A DNA stretch of 64,000 nucleotides, taken from NCBI GenBank assembly GCA_937894675.1, contig CALCQO010000047.1, positions 107,170-171,169 of the forward strand, given 5' to 3'. Positions 54,225-63,397 of the stretch are shown here, piece after piece. Source of the stretch: an uncultured Clostridia bacterium (GTDB taxonomy: Bacteria > Bacillota > Clostridia > Christensenellales > Aristaeellaceae). The notes beneath the pieces were generated by a model, which did no database searches, was not told the origin of the DNA, and worked only from the letters and a program-made list of their open reading frames with translations. Position 1 is the stretch's first letter. Each line of letters begins with the position of its first letter. Made by a program: the position numbers and the translations under genes.

Positions 54225-55262
54225 ATGCGTGAATCTTTGGACAACATGAAAAGCAAGGCGCTTCAGGACATTTTAAGTGTCCAGACATCCGGCGAACTGC
54301 AGCAGGTCCGGCAAAACTATCTGGGTAAAAAAGGTGAGTTGACCGTCATCCTAAAGGAGCTGTCGAAGCTGGAACCGGACGAAAGGCGGACCATCGGCGC
54401 TTTGGCCAACGAGGTAAAGGACGCGCTGAACGAAGCCATCCAGCTGCGGGAAGAAGCTTTGCTGGACGAGGCTTCCGCCATCGAGGGCAGCATCGACCTG
54501 ACCTTGCCGGGCATCATGCCTCCTTCAGGCGGTCTGCATCCCATCACCCAAATGAGCTACGACTTGAATGACGCCTTTTTATCCCTTGGGTTTGAGGTGT
54601 TTACCGAGGATGATATTACCAGCGAAAAGTACGGTTTTGATAACCTAAACTTCCCGCCCGAGCATCCCGCCCGGGACAGCATGGATACCTACTGGCTCAA
54701 AGGCTGTGAGAATGAAACCGGGGCAAAGCGCCTTTGCCTACGCCCCCATCTGACAGGCGCCAGCGTACGGTATCTGCAAAAGCACGGCGCGCCTGCCCGT
54801 TTTGTTTACCCCGGCCGGGTCTACCGCAATGAAAATACCGACGCCCGGCACGAGCGGGCCTTCTTCCAGTATGAGGCGCTGATTGTCGAAAAGGATTTCT
54901 CCTTCGCTTCCGGGCAGCTCTTGATGAACACCATACTGGAAAAAGTATTCGGCCAGCATGTGGATGTACGCATGCGCGCGGGCTTCTTCCCCTTTGTTGA
55001 GCCCGGCTTTGAAATCGACATGAAATGCCTGGTATGCGGCGGAAAGGGCTGCAAAGTTTGCAAGCATGTGGGATGGATTGAGGTTATGCCTGGCGGAACC
55101 CCCCACCCCAATGTGCTGAAAGCCGCGGGGCTGGATCCGTCCGTATGGTCGGGGTTCTATATCAATATCGGGCTGGACCGTCTGGTGATGATGCGCTACG
55201 GGGTTGATGATGTGCGCCTATTCCATAGCGCGGATCTCCGATTCCTGAGCCAGTTCAAATAA
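54225..55262 (+). CDS. pheS: Phenylalanyl-tRNA synthetase alpha subunit
   Basis: 345 residues from the ATG at 54225, which has GGAGGG upstream; the longer frame runs back through the T-box and was rejected. An N-terminal coiled coil precedes the class II catalytic core: HPARDSMDTYWL, RVYRNENTDARHERAFFQ and the C-terminal GLDRLVMMRYGVDDVR (motif 3). With PheT it forms the heterotetramer that charges tRNA-Phe. Confidence 0.97.
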   Translation: MRESLDNMKSKALQDILSVQTSGELQQVRQNYLGKKGELTVILKELSKLEPDERRTIGALANEVKDALNEAIQLREEALLDEASAIEGSIDLTLPGIMPPSGGLHPITQMSYDLNDAFLSLGFEVFTEDDITSEKYGFDNLNFPPEHPARDSMDTYWLKGCENETGAKRLCLRPHLTGASVRYLQKHGAPARFVYPGRVYRNENTDARHERAFFQYEALIVEKDFSFASGQLLMNTILEKVFGQHVDVRMRAGFFPFVEPGFEIDMKCLVCGGKGCKVCKHVGWIEVMPGGTPHPNVLKAAGLDPSVWSGFYINIGLDRLVMMRYGVDDVRLFHSADLRFLSQFK

Positions 55263-55278
55263 GAGGGAGGGACAAACA

Positions 55279-57696
55279 ATGAAAGTATCACTCAACTGGA
55301 TTCGTCAATACGTTGACCTTCCCCAGGATCTCACCATGGAGAAGCTGTCCTATGACTTAACCATGCGCACGGTGGAGGTGGAAGGCACGGAAAACCCGGC
55401 CGACAGCCTGCGCGGTGTGGTGGTTGGAAAGATTCTGGATGTGCAGCCTCATCCCCAGGCGGATAAGCTGCGCGTCTGCATGGTGGATGTTGGAAAAGAA
55501 GAACCCAGCACCATCGTATGCGGCGGCAGCAACCTGCAAAAAGATATGCTGGTGGTTGTCGCCGTCCCCGGCGCCATGGTCCGCTGGCATGGCGAGGGAG
55601 AGCCGGTGGAGATAAAGCCCGCCAAGCTGCGCGGCGTTCTTAGCGAAGGCATGATTTGCGCATCGGGCGAATTGGATTTGCAGGATTTGTTTCCCGCTGA
55701 GGACGACCATGAAATCATGGACATCTCCACCTTTGAATGCACCCCGGGTGATTTGGCAGCCGATGTTTTGCAATTGAACGATGTTTTGCTGGAGATTGAC
55801 AACAAATCCATGACCAACCGCCCTGACCTGTGGGGGCATTACGGTCTGGCAAGGGAGCTGGCAGCGATTTACCGCAAGGAATTAAAGCCGCTGCCGCCCG
55901 TCGTTATCCCGGAGGGAACGCCCGCCTATCCCATCAGCATTGAGGATTCTGCCAGATGCCACCGGTATATGGGCATCGTGTATGACGGCGTCCGCAATGT
56001 TCCCTCCCCCTACTGGCTGCAGCTGATGCTCTGGAAAACCGGCATCCGGCCAATCAACGCGCTGGTGGATATTACCAACTATGTGATGCTGGCGGTGGGG
56101 CAGCCCACCCACGGCTTTGACAAGAACCATGTGCAGAAAGAAATCATCGTCAGGACAGCCTGCCCAGGGGAAACGCTGACTTTGCTGGACGGCCAGAAGC
56201 TTCTTCTAACCCAGGAAGACTTGATGATATGCGATGAGAAGGAACCCATGGCCTTGGGCGGCATCATGGGCGGCATCAAGAACTCTATTCTGCCGGATAC
56301 AACGGGCATGCTGCTGGAAATCGCCACCTTTGATCCCATCGGAATCCGCCGCTCGGCAACGCGCTTTCAGGTGCATACCGACTCCGCCATCCGCAACGAG
56401 AAAGGTTTGGATACCCAGCGGGTGGTACAGGCTCAGTCTGTCGCGCATGAATTGATTGGCCAATTGTTTCCTGACGCCAGCATTACCAGCTACGGGGACT
56501 GCTACCCAGTTGCAACACCGGATGTGGAAATACCGGTTTCCTTATCCTGGCTTGGCACGCGCCTTGGCAGAAGCCTCTCCAGGGAGCAGGCGGCGCAGGC
56601 GCTTTTCCCGCTGGGATTCCAGGTTGCCGGTTCCGGAGACAGCCTGGTGGTGAGGGTTCCCTCCTGGCGGGCTACCGGGGATGTCTCCCTCGCGGACGAT
56701 ATCCTGGAAGAAATCGCCAGAATGATTGGCTATGAAAACTTTGATTTCATTCCCCCTGCTATTTCCCTCGAGAAAGCGGTGAACCAGAAAAATGTCCGTA
56801 CCGAGCGCGCGCTCAAAGAATATCTTGCCTTTCACGCGGGGATGCAGGAAGTATTCACCTATCCTTGGGTGGATCAAAAGTTCATAACCGCCGCAGGAAT
56901 CCCGCTGGAAAGCTGTCTGGAACTCGCCGCCCCGCCCTCACCCGAGACCGCGCATCTGCGCTCCTCCCTGGTGCCTGGCATGTTGGCGTCGATTGTTCAA
57001 AACATCAAGTATCACGATTCTTTCCGTATCTTTGAGATGGCGCAGGTATTTGAGCAAGGCGCTACCCATCCCAGCGAAGAGGAAGAGACCCTTCCTCTTC
57101 AGCAGCGCAGCCTGGCCGCCGCTTTTGTTGGGCAGGACGCCCGTGTTCTGCTGCGGGAAGCCAAGGGTGTGTTGGAAAACATGCCCCGCCTTACCATGAC
57201 CCAGCCAATCCGCTTTGACCAGGTGGAAAAACCCGCCTGGGCGGACCGGAAAGCCTGGCTGAATGCTTTGGTTGGGGATAGCGTCATCGGTTCCTTGGGA
57301 GTAGTGTCCATCAAAGCTTCCCGCCTTGCCGGCATCAAACGCGCGCAGGCTGCTTTGTTTGAAGTAAATGTCGAAAAAATCGTTCCTCTCGCTTCCCGAA
57401 CCAATGTGTATCATCCCCTGCCCCAGTTTCCGCTGGTGGAACAGGATTTCTCCATCCTGATTGACGAAGACACCCCCTGGCAGCGAATTGAGGCCTTGGT
57501 AAAAAACAATGTTCAGAAAATCCAGTTCATTGAGGAGTACCGGGGCGCTCAAGTACCGGAGGGTAAAAAGTCCGTCATGTTCCGGGTGTGGTTCGGCTCT
57601 GATACATCGACATTAACATCGGAACAGATTGAAGAAAAAATGAATGGCATTATCCAGAAGATCAGCAAAAAACTGGGCGGCGAAATCCGCGCCTGA
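55279..57696 (+). CDS. pheT: Phenylalanyl-tRNA synthetase beta subunit
   Basis: 805 residues, full length. The N-terminal tRNA-binding OB domain (GVVVGKILDVQPHPQADKL) is followed by B3/B4 editing domain sequences (MTNRPDLWGHYGLARELAAI, NALVDITNYVMLAVGQPTHG), the catalytic-like core and the C-terminal anticodon-binding ferredoxin fold (FPLVEQDFSILIDEDTPWQ). It starts 16 bases after pheS with GGAGGG upstream. Confidence 0.97.
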   Translation: MKVSLNWIRQYVDLPQDLTMEKLSYDLTMRTVEVEGTENPADSLRGVVVGKILDVQPHPQADKLRVCMVDVGKEEPSTIVCGGSNLQKDMLVVVAVPGAMVRWHGEGEPVEIKPAKLRGVLSEGMICASGELDLQDLFPAEDDHEIMDISTFECTPGDLAADVLQLNDVLLEIDNKSMTNRPDLWGHYGLARELAAIYRKELKPLPPVVIPEGTPAYPISIEDSARCHRYMGIVYDGVRNVPSPYWLQLMLWKTGIRPINALVDITNYVMLAVGQPTHGFDKNHVQKEIIVRTACPGETLTLLDGQKLLLTQEDLMICDEKEPMALGGIMGGIKNSILPDTTGMLLEIATFDPIGIRRSATRFQVHTDSAIRNEKGLDTQRVVQAQSVAHELIGQLFPDASITSYGDCYPVATPDVEIPVSLSWLGTRLGRSLSREQAAQALFPLGFQVAGSGDSLVVRVPSWRATGDVSLADDILEEIARMIGYENFDFIPPAISLEKAVNQKNVRTERALKEYLAFHAGMQEVFTYPWVDQKFITAAGIPLESCLELAAPPSPETAHLRSSLVPGMLASIVQNIKYHDSFRIFEMAQVFEQGATHPSEEEETLPLQQRSLAAAFVGQDARVLLREAKGVLENMPRLTMTQPIRFDQVEKPAWADRKAWLNALVGDSVIGSLGVVSIKASRLAGIKRAQAALFEVNVEKIVPLASRTNVYHPLPQFPLVEQDFSILIDEDTPWQRIEALVKNNVQKIQFIEEYRGAQVPEGKKSVMFRVWFGSDTSTLTSEQIEEKMNGIIQKISKKLGGEIRA

Positions 57697-57699
57697 CGC

Positions 57700-57735
57700 A
57701 AAAAAGTCCTTTGCAGTACTGCAAAGGACTTTTTT
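57700..57735. terminator. Bidirectional intrinsic terminator between pheT and the PNP gene
   Basis: Perfect palindrome: six A, GTCCTTTGCAG (57706-57716), TA, CTGCAAAGGAC (57719-57729), six T. It has T tracts on both strands and sits between the convergent operons. Confidence 0.92.
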
Positions 57736-57746
57736 CATGGAAACAA

Positions 57747-58565
57747 TCAGGGAAGAGCTGCTACAATGGCATCCATCAGTTTGGTAAAGGACTCCTTCAC
57801 CTGTTTGCCTGTCTGCATCACTTCCTCATGGCTGATTGCCCCGCCGGTCATGCCGGCTGCCATGTTGGTAATGGCGCTGATCCCCAGCACCTTCATGCCG
57901 CAGTGATGGGCCACAATGGTTTCGGGCACCGTTGACATGCCCACCGCGTCCGCGCCCAGGGTGCGGGCCATACGGATTTCCGCCGGTGTCTCATAGGTGG
58001 GGCCGTTGAACCAGCAGTACACCCCGCTTTGCAGCGGTATCTGCAGCCTCTCCGCCTGGGCGAGGGCCACTTCCCGCAGCTTTTCATTAAAAGCCTGGCT
58101 CATGTCGGGGAACCTGGGGCCGAACTGCTCCAGATTGGGGCCTCTGAGGGGGTTGCGCCCTGTCAGGTTCAGATAGTCGGTAATCAGCATCAAATCCCCA
58201 GGATGGAATGTTTCATTAACACCTCCCGCGGCATTGGTCAGAATCAGAGTTTTTACGCCAAGCAGATGCATTACCCTGACCGCCATGGTGACCTCATCCA
58301 GAGAATAGCCTTCATAACTGTGAAAGCGCCCCGCCATCAGCATAACCCTGCGGCCATTGAGGCTGCCAAAGGCAAATCGCCCGGCATGCCCTGGTACCGT
58401 TGAAACAGGAAAATCCGGTATGTCCGCATAGTCTACATATTTCGCGTCCACAAGAGATTCTTCATATCCGCCCAGACCGCTGCCAAGAACAATGGCGATA
58501 TCCGCCTGCCCACCATGCTTCTGCAGGTAGGCGGCCGCTTTCTTGTATTGCTTCATGGTAATCAT
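57747..58565 (-). CDS. Purine nucleoside phosphorylase
   Basis: 272 residues from the ATG at 58563-58565, overlapping the deoB stop as ATGA; the longer frame inside deoB was rejected. Motifs of the trimeric PNP family are VLGSGLGGYEES, TVPGHAGRF, AGRFHSYEG, TNAAGGVNETF, YCWFNGPTYETPAEIRM and GMSTVPETIVA. It splits inosine and guanosine with phosphate to base and ribose-1-phosphate, which DeoB then converts to ribose-5-phosphate. Confidence 0.94.
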   Translation of the reverse strand: MITMKQYKKAAAYLQKHGGQADIAIVLGSGLGGYEESLVDAKYVDYADIPDFPVSTVPGHAGRFAFGSLNGRRVMLMAGRFHSYEGYSLDEVTMAVRVMHLLGVKTLILTNAAGGVNETFHPGDLMLITDYLNLTGRNPLRGPNLEQFGPRFPDMSQAFNEKLREVALAQAERLQIPLQSGVYCWFNGPTYETPAEIRMARTLGADAVGMSTVPETIVAHHCGMKVLGISAITNMAAGMTGGAISHEEVMQTGKQVKESFTKLMDAIVAALP

Positions 58566-59737
58566 TGCGCTTCCTCCAATTCCGACAGAAAGGATTCCGC
58601 ATGGAATCTCTCCTGCAGTCCAAAGTAGTCGCTGATGGTCGCCGCCACATCCGCGAAGCTTGCCCTGGTGCCAAGATTCACCAGCTTTTTCTGGCCGTTC
58701 TTTACAGCGACCAGCGGCACATACTCCCTGGTATGGTCTGTGCCATGATGGGTGGGGTCGCATCCATGATCCGCTGTGATTAGCAGCAAATCCCCTTCAT
58801 TAAGCAGTTTCAGGATATCCGGCAGCGCCTGGTCAAAGGCCATCAGCGCGTCTGCGTACCCCTGCACATTTCTGCGGTGGCCGTACACCATGTCAAAGTC
58901 TACCAGGTTAACGAAGCACAAGCCGTTGAAAGGTTCTTCCAGATAGGCTTTCATGGCCTCGATGCAGGCGGGGTTTCCCGCGGCGTGGTTGCTTTGGGTA
59001 ATTCCCTGATGGGCAAAGATGTCCTCAATTTTGCCCACCGCCAGCACATCATGCCCGCTGTCCTTTAAAACATCCAGAATATTGGGCTGGGTGGGAACCA
59101 GGGAAAAATCCCTCCTGCCGCCGGTGCGTTTAAACGCGCCTTTCCCGGTGCCCACAAACGGCCGGGCGATGACTCTGCCGACAGCATATTTCCCGGTCAG
59201 CTGTTCCCGGGCTATCTCGCACATCTCGTACAGACGCTCAAGGGGGATGATATCCTCATGGCATGCAATCTGGAACACACTGTCGGCAGAGGTATACACA
59301 ATAGGATACCCGGTGCGCATATGCTCTTCGCCCAGTTCATCCAGAATGGCGGTGCCGCTGGCCACTACATTGCCCAATGTCTTTGTACCAATGGCCTCTT
59401 CAAAGCGACCCATAACTTCTTCGGGAAAACCATCGGGAAATGTTGGGAAAGGCTGAGTCAGGCGCATGCCTGCCAGCTCCCAGTGCCCGGTGGTTGTATC
59501 CTTGCCAGGGGACTTTTCCGCCATCCGTCCGTATCCGCCCACTGCTTCAGCATCCGGGGTCAGGTTCGTACCCTGGATATGACCAAAGCCAAGCTTGCTT
59601 AGGTTAGGCAGATGCAGCGGTACCGCCTTGGCGATGTTCCCCACGGTATTGGCGCCTTCATCCCCATAGTTCGCGGCGTCCGGCAAAGCACCGACACCCA
59701 CGCTGTCCAATATAATCAATAAAGCTCTTTTATTCAT
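58562..59737 (-). CDS. deoB: Phosphopentomutase DeoB
   Basis: 391 residues. The alkaline-phosphatase-like fold begins ILDSVGVGALPDAANYGDEG, with GKDTTTGHWELAG (phosphorylated threonine site) and ITADHGCDPTHHGTDHTREY (metal site). It interconverts (deoxy)ribose-1- and 5-phosphates. It forms a two-gene salvage operon with the PNP gene. GGAGGAATCGAT precedes the ATG, and a TATAAT at 59757-59762 on the minus strand is a probable -10 with a weak -35. Confidence 0.96.
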   Translation of the reverse strand: MNKRALLIILDSVGVGALPDAANYGDEGANTVGNIAKAVPLHLPNLSKLGFGHIQGTNLTPDAEAVGGYGRMAEKSPGKDTTTGHWELAGMRLTQPFPTFPDGFPEEVMGRFEEAIGTKTLGNVVASGTAILDELGEEHMRTGYPIVYTSADSVFQIACHEDIIPLERLYEMCEIAREQLTGKYAVGRVIARPFVGTGKGAFKRTGGRRDFSLVPTQPNILDVLKDSGHDVLAVGKIEDIFAHQGITQSNHAAGNPACIEAMKAYLEEPFNGLCFVNLVDFDMVYGHRRNVQGYADALMAFDQALPDILKLLNEGDLLLITADHGCDPTHHGTDHTREYVPLVAVKNGQKKLVNLGTRASFADVAATISDYFGLQERFHAESFLSELEEAQ

Positions 59738-59812
59738 ATCGATTCCTCCTGATGGGATTATACCCTAATTTATACCCGAAGCATAGAGCATTCGTGACCT
59801 CCTTCATGTTCC

Positions 59813-59842
59813 TTGCGGCAGGACAGCATGCTTTGGTATAAT
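59813..59842 (+). promoter_or_regulatory. Promoter of the THUMP methyltransferase gene
   Basis: -35 TTGCGG (59813-59818), 18-base spacer, -10 TATAAT (59837-59842). Confidence 0.6.
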
Positions 59843-59864
59843 GCTGTTCATTGGAGGGATACGT

Positions 59865-60968
59865 ATGCACACATGGTTGGCTACCGCGGCCTTTGGGCTG
59901 GAAGGTTTAGTGAAACAGGAATTGCAGGCGCTTGGCTTGGACGCCAAGGCGGAAAACGGCGGTGCCCGGTTTGAGGGCACCCTGGAGGACGCCTTCAAAG
60001 CCAACCTGCATTTGCGCACAGCGGACAGGGTGCTTTGGGTATTAAAGGAAGAAAAAGCGGCGACATTTGAAGCGCTGTTCCAGGTTGTATCGTCTATTCC
60101 CTGGGAGGACATCCTGCCCAGAAATGCCCGTTTCCCTGTCAGCGGCCATTGCGCCCGCAGCCAGCTGATGAGCATCAGCGATTGCCAGGCCATCACAAAA
60201 AAGGCGATTGTGGAGAGGCTCAAGAAAAAATACGACACCAAGTGGTTCTCTGAGGATGGGGAGGAGTACGCCGTCCAAATCACCCTGCATGCAGACATCG
60301 CCCGCGTAACGCTGAACACAAGCGGTGAAGCGCTGAACCGTCGGGGCTACCGTACTTGGAATGGCGAGGCGCCCCTGCGCGAGACCCTGGCAGCCGCCAT
60401 GGTGATGCTCTCCCCCTGGCGCATGGATACGCCGCTGCACGACCCCTGCTGCGGTACGGGAACCTTGCTGATTGAGGCGGCAATGATTCAATCCCGCAAG
60501 GCGCCGGGTTTAAACCGGGGTTTTGCCATGGAAAAATGGCAGATGAGCCCCAAAGCAAGCATGCAGGCATTGCGAAGCGAAGCGCAGGCACAGTTTGACC
60601 CGTCCCGCATCGCCGGCATTTCCGGCAGCGATAAGGATCCCGGCGCGATCGCTTTATGCCGCAAGCACATCAAACAAGCTGGTTTTGAGAGATACATCCA
60701 GGTTGAAGAAAAAGACCTGCGGGAACTTTCCATCCCCCAGCAGAAAATCCAGTTTCTAACTAACCCTCCCTATGGCGAGCGCCTGGGGGACAAAAAAATC
60801 GCCGAAAAAGTGTACCGTGATCTGGGAGAACTGGTGCGCCGCCATCCTGGCAGCCGCATTAGTTTGATAACCGCGCACCATGGGTTTGAGCGTTTCTTTG
60901 GAAAAAAAGCGCAGAAAAAAAGACGGCTGTACAACGGCCGCCTGGAATGCGAGTTTCTCACTTACTAA
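59865..60968 (+). CDS. THUMP-domain class I RNA methyltransferase (RlmL/YpsC-like)
   Basis: 367 residues from the ATG at 59865, with GGAGGGAT upstream. The first 150 residues hold the ferredoxin-like plus THUMP RNA-binding region (GLEGLVKQELQALGLDA). The SAM site HDPCCGTGTLLIEAA is near 193, and the N6/N2-methyltransferase motif TNPPYGERLGD near 300. B. subtilis YpsC-type proteins lack the second RlmK half of E. coli RlmL, and this length fits. It probably methylates a guanine N2 in 23S rRNA; the exact site is inference. Its stop abuts the rimI stop. Confidence 0.9.
   Translation: MHTWLATAAFGLEGLVKQELQALGLDAKAENGGARFEGTLEDAFKANLHLRTADRVLWVLKEEKAATFEALFQVVSSIPWEDILPRNARFPVSGHCARSQLMSISDCQAITKKAIVERLKKKYDTKWFSEDGEEYAVQITLHADIARVTLNTSGEALNRRGYRTWNGEAPLRETLAAAMVMLSPWRMDTPLHDPCCGTGTLLIEAAMIQSRKAPGLNRGFAMEKWQMSPKASMQALRSEAQAQFDPSRIAGISGSDKDPGAIALCRKHIKQAGFERYIQVEEKDLRELSIPQQKIQFLTNPPYGERLGDKKIAEKVYRDLGELVRRHPGSRISLITAHHGFERFFGKKAQKKRRLYNGRLECEFLTY
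60915..60940 (-). terminator. Candidate terminator of the ribU-tsaE-tsaB-rimI operon inside rlmL
   Basis: Minus strand: CGGC (60937-60940), a nine-base loop, GCCG (60924-60927), then TC and seven T (60915-60921). The stem is short, extended only by a G-U pair, so support is moderate. Confidence 0.35.
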
Positions 60969-61463
60969 TTAAATAGTGATCGTTTCCGCCTCCGAAAAAT
61001 CATCCTGGGCAGGGGGCAGCTGATCAAACACCATCAGATACGCATCCTCCCCATTATCCTCATAATATTTTTTCCGCACATGGACCTTGATAAAGCCCTT
61101 GTTTGCGTACATCTTCAGCGCCGCTTCATTGCTGACGCGCACCTCAAGGGTGGCGTACACCACACCCAGGTTCGCCGCGTATTGCAGAAGTGCTGTAAGC
61201 AGCATGGTACCAATACCCTTCCCCCGTTTGTTCCGGCTGACGGCGATATTGGTGATATGCCCTTCATCCAGAATGATGTGAATGCCCGCGTACCCGATGA
61301 GGATGCCGTCTTCCAGGGCGACCAGATACCTGGCTACCGGGTTCTCCCGCATTTCACTCATCAAGGCGGCTTTGGACCAAGGCAGGCTGAAAGCCTCGCA
61401 CTCGATAGCGTACACCGCTTCCACATCCTCCGCGGTCATCCTGCGGATGATTATCTCAGACAT
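60969..61463 (-). CDS. rimI: Ribosomal protein S18 alanine N-acetyltransferase-like GNAT (RimI)
   Basis: 164 residues from the ATG at 61461-61463, overlapping tsaB by eight bases; the longer frame lies inside tsaB. The GNAT acetyl-CoA loop is SRNKRGKGIGTMLL, and EVRVSNEAALKMYANKGF is the usual RimI motif. Position next to tsaB is standard. It is expected to acetylate the N-terminus of S18 or a related protein. Confidence 0.92.
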   Translation of the reverse strand: MSEIIIRRMTAEDVEAVYAIECEAFSLPWSKAALMSEMRENPVARYLVALEDGILIGYAGIHIILDEGHITNIAVSRNKRGKGIGTMLLTALLQYAANLGVVYATLEVRVSNEAALKMYANKGFIKVHVRKKYYEDNGEDAYLMVFDQLPPAQDDFSEAETITI

Positions 61464-62142
61464 TTGTTTCCTTCCGCTGCCTTTCCCGTTCCGCCTGCGG
61501 GGCGCGCAGATAGAGGGGAAGCAAATCATGATGGCCATGCGCTTTTTGCTGGTCGCGCAGCGCCAGCAGCCCGGCAGCACCAGCCTTGAGTTCGTTCAGG
61601 TGGGCAGGGGCGAGCAGCGCCCTTTCCCCCAGCCGCAATCGGATCGCTTCCTGATAGGCTTTCACACCGTCCCCGACAAACAGGAACCGCTCCCCATACT
61701 GGCTGATCGCGTCAAGGTACTCGTCCAGCTTCATGATGCTGTCTTCCATTATCCTACCGCCTTGATGAAACACGGCGCCATACACCTGCTGTACCCTGGC
61801 ATCCCGGATGGGACAGATGATTTCCTCCGCCATCAGCCCTGCAGCCAGGGCTTCCAGCGCGTCGACGCCGATGCAGGGCTTATCCATCGCCATGGCCATC
61901 CCTTTCACCGCGGCCACACCAATGCGCACCCCGGTAAAGGAACCAGGGCCGACAACCGCCACGAACAGATCGATATCATCGATGGCGCAGCCGCCCTTGC
62001 GGAAGGCTTCCTCCACCATGGGCATCATGTTGACAGAGTGGGTCATACGGTTGTTGGCGACAGCTTCATAACGCAGCAATTCATCCTCCAGCAGCGCGAC
62101 AGAGCAGCTGGGCCCGGATGTATCAACGGCAAGTATCAGCAT
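61456..62142 (-). CDS. tsaB: tRNA t6A37 biosynthesis protein TsaB
   Basis: 228 residues. ILAVDTSGPSCSVALLED is the ASKHA-fold phosphate 1 motif, and VVGPGSFTGVRIGVAAVKG is the TsaB signature. TsaB pairs with TsaD and TsaE to transfer threonylcarbamoyl to A37 of ANN-decoding tRNAs. tsaD and tsaC are outside the window. Confidence 0.95.
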   Translation of the reverse strand: MLILAVDTSGPSCSVALLEDELLRYEAVANNRMTHSVNMMPMVEEAFRKGGCAIDDIDLFVAVVGPGSFTGVRIGVAAVKGMAMAMDKPCIGVDALEALAAGLMAEEIICPIRDARVQQVYGAVFHQGGRIMEDSIMKLDEYLDAISQYGERFLFVGDGVKAYQEAIRLRLGERALLAPAHLNELKAGAAGLLALRDQQKAHGHHDLLPLYLRAPQAERERQRKETNV

Positions 62143-62151
62143 GGGTACTCC

Positions 62152-62616
62152 TTATTCTTGATCAGGGCAAAGCTCATCCAGATTGATTTTTCTGAATTCT
62201 CCATGAGAATGCAGGGTTACACTTCTAGCCTCCGATGGCAGCTGGGTTATCTGGATTTCTAGGCAGTCTATCGGAATCAGCTCGGGCGCTTTTTCATGCC
62301 ATTCAATCAGCGTCAGACCATCGTGGCCAATATACTCATCCAAACCGGATTCATACAGTTCTTCCGGGCTGTCGATTCGGTACCAGTCGAAATGATACAA
62401 GGGCATCCGCCCCTCCTCGTATTGGTTGAGGATGGTAAAGGACGGGCTGGGCACCGAGCCTTTGATGCCAAGGCCACGGGCGATGCCCCGGGCCAGCTCG
62501 CTTTTGCCATTGCCCATCACCCCCGTCAGCAGCACGACATCCCGGCTGCGAAGCGCGTGGGAAAGGCAGACCCCCAAGGCCTGCATGTTTTCACTTGTTT
62601 GGACTAGTCGCGACAT
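62152..62616 (-). CDS. tsaE: tRNA t6A37 biosynthesis ATPase TsaE
   Basis: 154 residues from the ATG at 62614-62616, which overlaps ribU by 26 bases. The P loop is G32-VMGNG-K38-S39, followed by VPSPSFTILNQYEEG and YHFDWYRIDSPEEL, both diagnostic. The Walker A serine replaces the usual threonine. TsaE drives the TsaBD cycle by ATP hydrolysis. Confidence 0.94.
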   Translation of the reverse strand: MSRLVQTSENMQALGVCLSHALRSRDVVLLTGVMGNGKSELARGIARGLGIKGSVPSPSFTILNQYEEGRMPLYHFDWYRIDSPEELYESGLDEYIGHDGLTLIEWHEKAPELIPIDCLEIQITQLPSEARSVTLHSHGEFRKINLDELCPDQE

Positions 62617-63175
62617 TGCACTCTTTCTCGGCATCCTTCAGCACTTTCGACAGGCGTTTATACAGCACGAAGGTAATCAGGCCGTTGATGCTGCCCTTGA
62701 GCAGGTTGAAAGGGATGATGGCGGTCAGCAGGTACCCGGTCATGTCAAAGGTGGCAACCTTGTCCCCCAGCAGAGCGGGAACCAGAATATACTTGTTGGC
62801 CAGCACACCGGCGATTGTCATTAAAACAATGCCGATTACTGTGCCGATGATGGAAGTTTTATAGGTGCGGTTGCGGGCATACATCACCGTAGGCGGCATC
62901 AGAAAGCACAGCCCGATGATGATATTGGCAAGTTGGCCTACCCCGAAGGTTGTGGTGCCCAGCAGATGCACCAGGTTGGTAATAATCAGCGCGATGACGC
63001 TGGCAACCGGCCCCAGGGAGAAACCAATCAGCAGCATGGGCACGAAGGAAAAGTCCAGCTTCAGCCAGGGGGCGAAGAACGTCAGAGGAATCTCCGGGAA
63101 GTAGTTGAGGATGATTGCCAGGGCAATCATCAGGGCCAGGTAGGTCATGTAAGCGGTGCTCATGCGTTTTTTCAT
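62591..63175 (-). CDS. ribU: Riboflavin ECF transporter substrate-binding subunit RibU
   Basis: 194 residues with six membrane helices. Helix 1 (TAYMTYLALMIALAIIL) and the LKLDFSFVPMLLIGFSLGP segment are typical of RibU S components, as is the basic C-terminal tail. It captures riboflavin and works with a shared energising module (EcfA, EcfA', EcfT), not encoded here. An FMN riboswitch in its leader supports the riboflavin assignment. AGGAGG precedes the ATG at 63173-63175. The import supplies FMN and FAD for the flavin-rich Rnf system, which is inference. Confidence 0.9.
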   Translation of the reverse strand: MKKRMSTAYMTYLALMIALAIILNYFPEIPLTFFAPWLKLDFSFVPMLLIGFSLGPVASVIALIITNLVHLLGTTTFGVGQLANIIIGLCFLMPPTVMYARNRTYKTSIIGTVIGIVLMTIAGVLANKYILVPALLGDKVATFDMTGYLLTAIIPFNLLKGSINGLITFVLYKRLSKVLKDAEKECNVATSPNK

Positions 63176-63187
63176 GGTTTTCCTCCT

Positions 63188-63218
63188 AAAAATCGTCCCC
63201 GCATAACATCAGGGACGA
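63188..63218 (-). terminator. FMN-riboswitch expression platform hairpin
   Basis: Minus strand: TCGTCCC (63212-63218) pairs with GGGACGA (63193-63199), followed by five T (63188-63192) and immediately by the ribU ribosome site. It could terminate transcription or hide the ribosome site when FMN is bound. Confidence 0.7.
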
Positions 63219-63240
63219 CCCATGCATAACGCATAGCCAC

Positions 63241-63345
63241 TCTTCTTCCATCCAGACTATACTGTCGGCCATGGAATCTCACCATGTCAACCTTTCGGCT
63301 CGCGGGCTTTACCGCCGGTGGGGACTTTCACCCCGCCCTGAAGAT
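63241..63345 (-). promoter_or_regulatory. FMN riboswitch (RFN element)
   Basis: The minus strand holds the conserved blocks in order: AGGGCGGGGTGAAAGTCCCC, ACCGGCGGTAAAGCCCGCGA, GGTGAGATTCCATGGCCGAC and AGTATAGTCTGGATGGAAGA. These are the RFN consensus segments that bind FMN. It controls ribU, turning it off when FMN is plentiful. Confidence 0.97.
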
Positions 63346-63366
63346 GCTGGTATTCACTTCGTATGG

Positions 63367-63395
63367 ATTGTAGCACCATGATGGGGCGCTGTCAA
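63367..63395 (-). promoter_or_regulatory. Promoter of the ribU-tsaE-tsaB-rimI transcript
   Basis: Minus strand: consensus -35 TTGACA (63390-63395), 17-base spacer, -10 TACAAT (63367-63372). It begins three bases after the ftsK stop. Confidence 0.8.
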
Positions 63396-63397
63396 CC

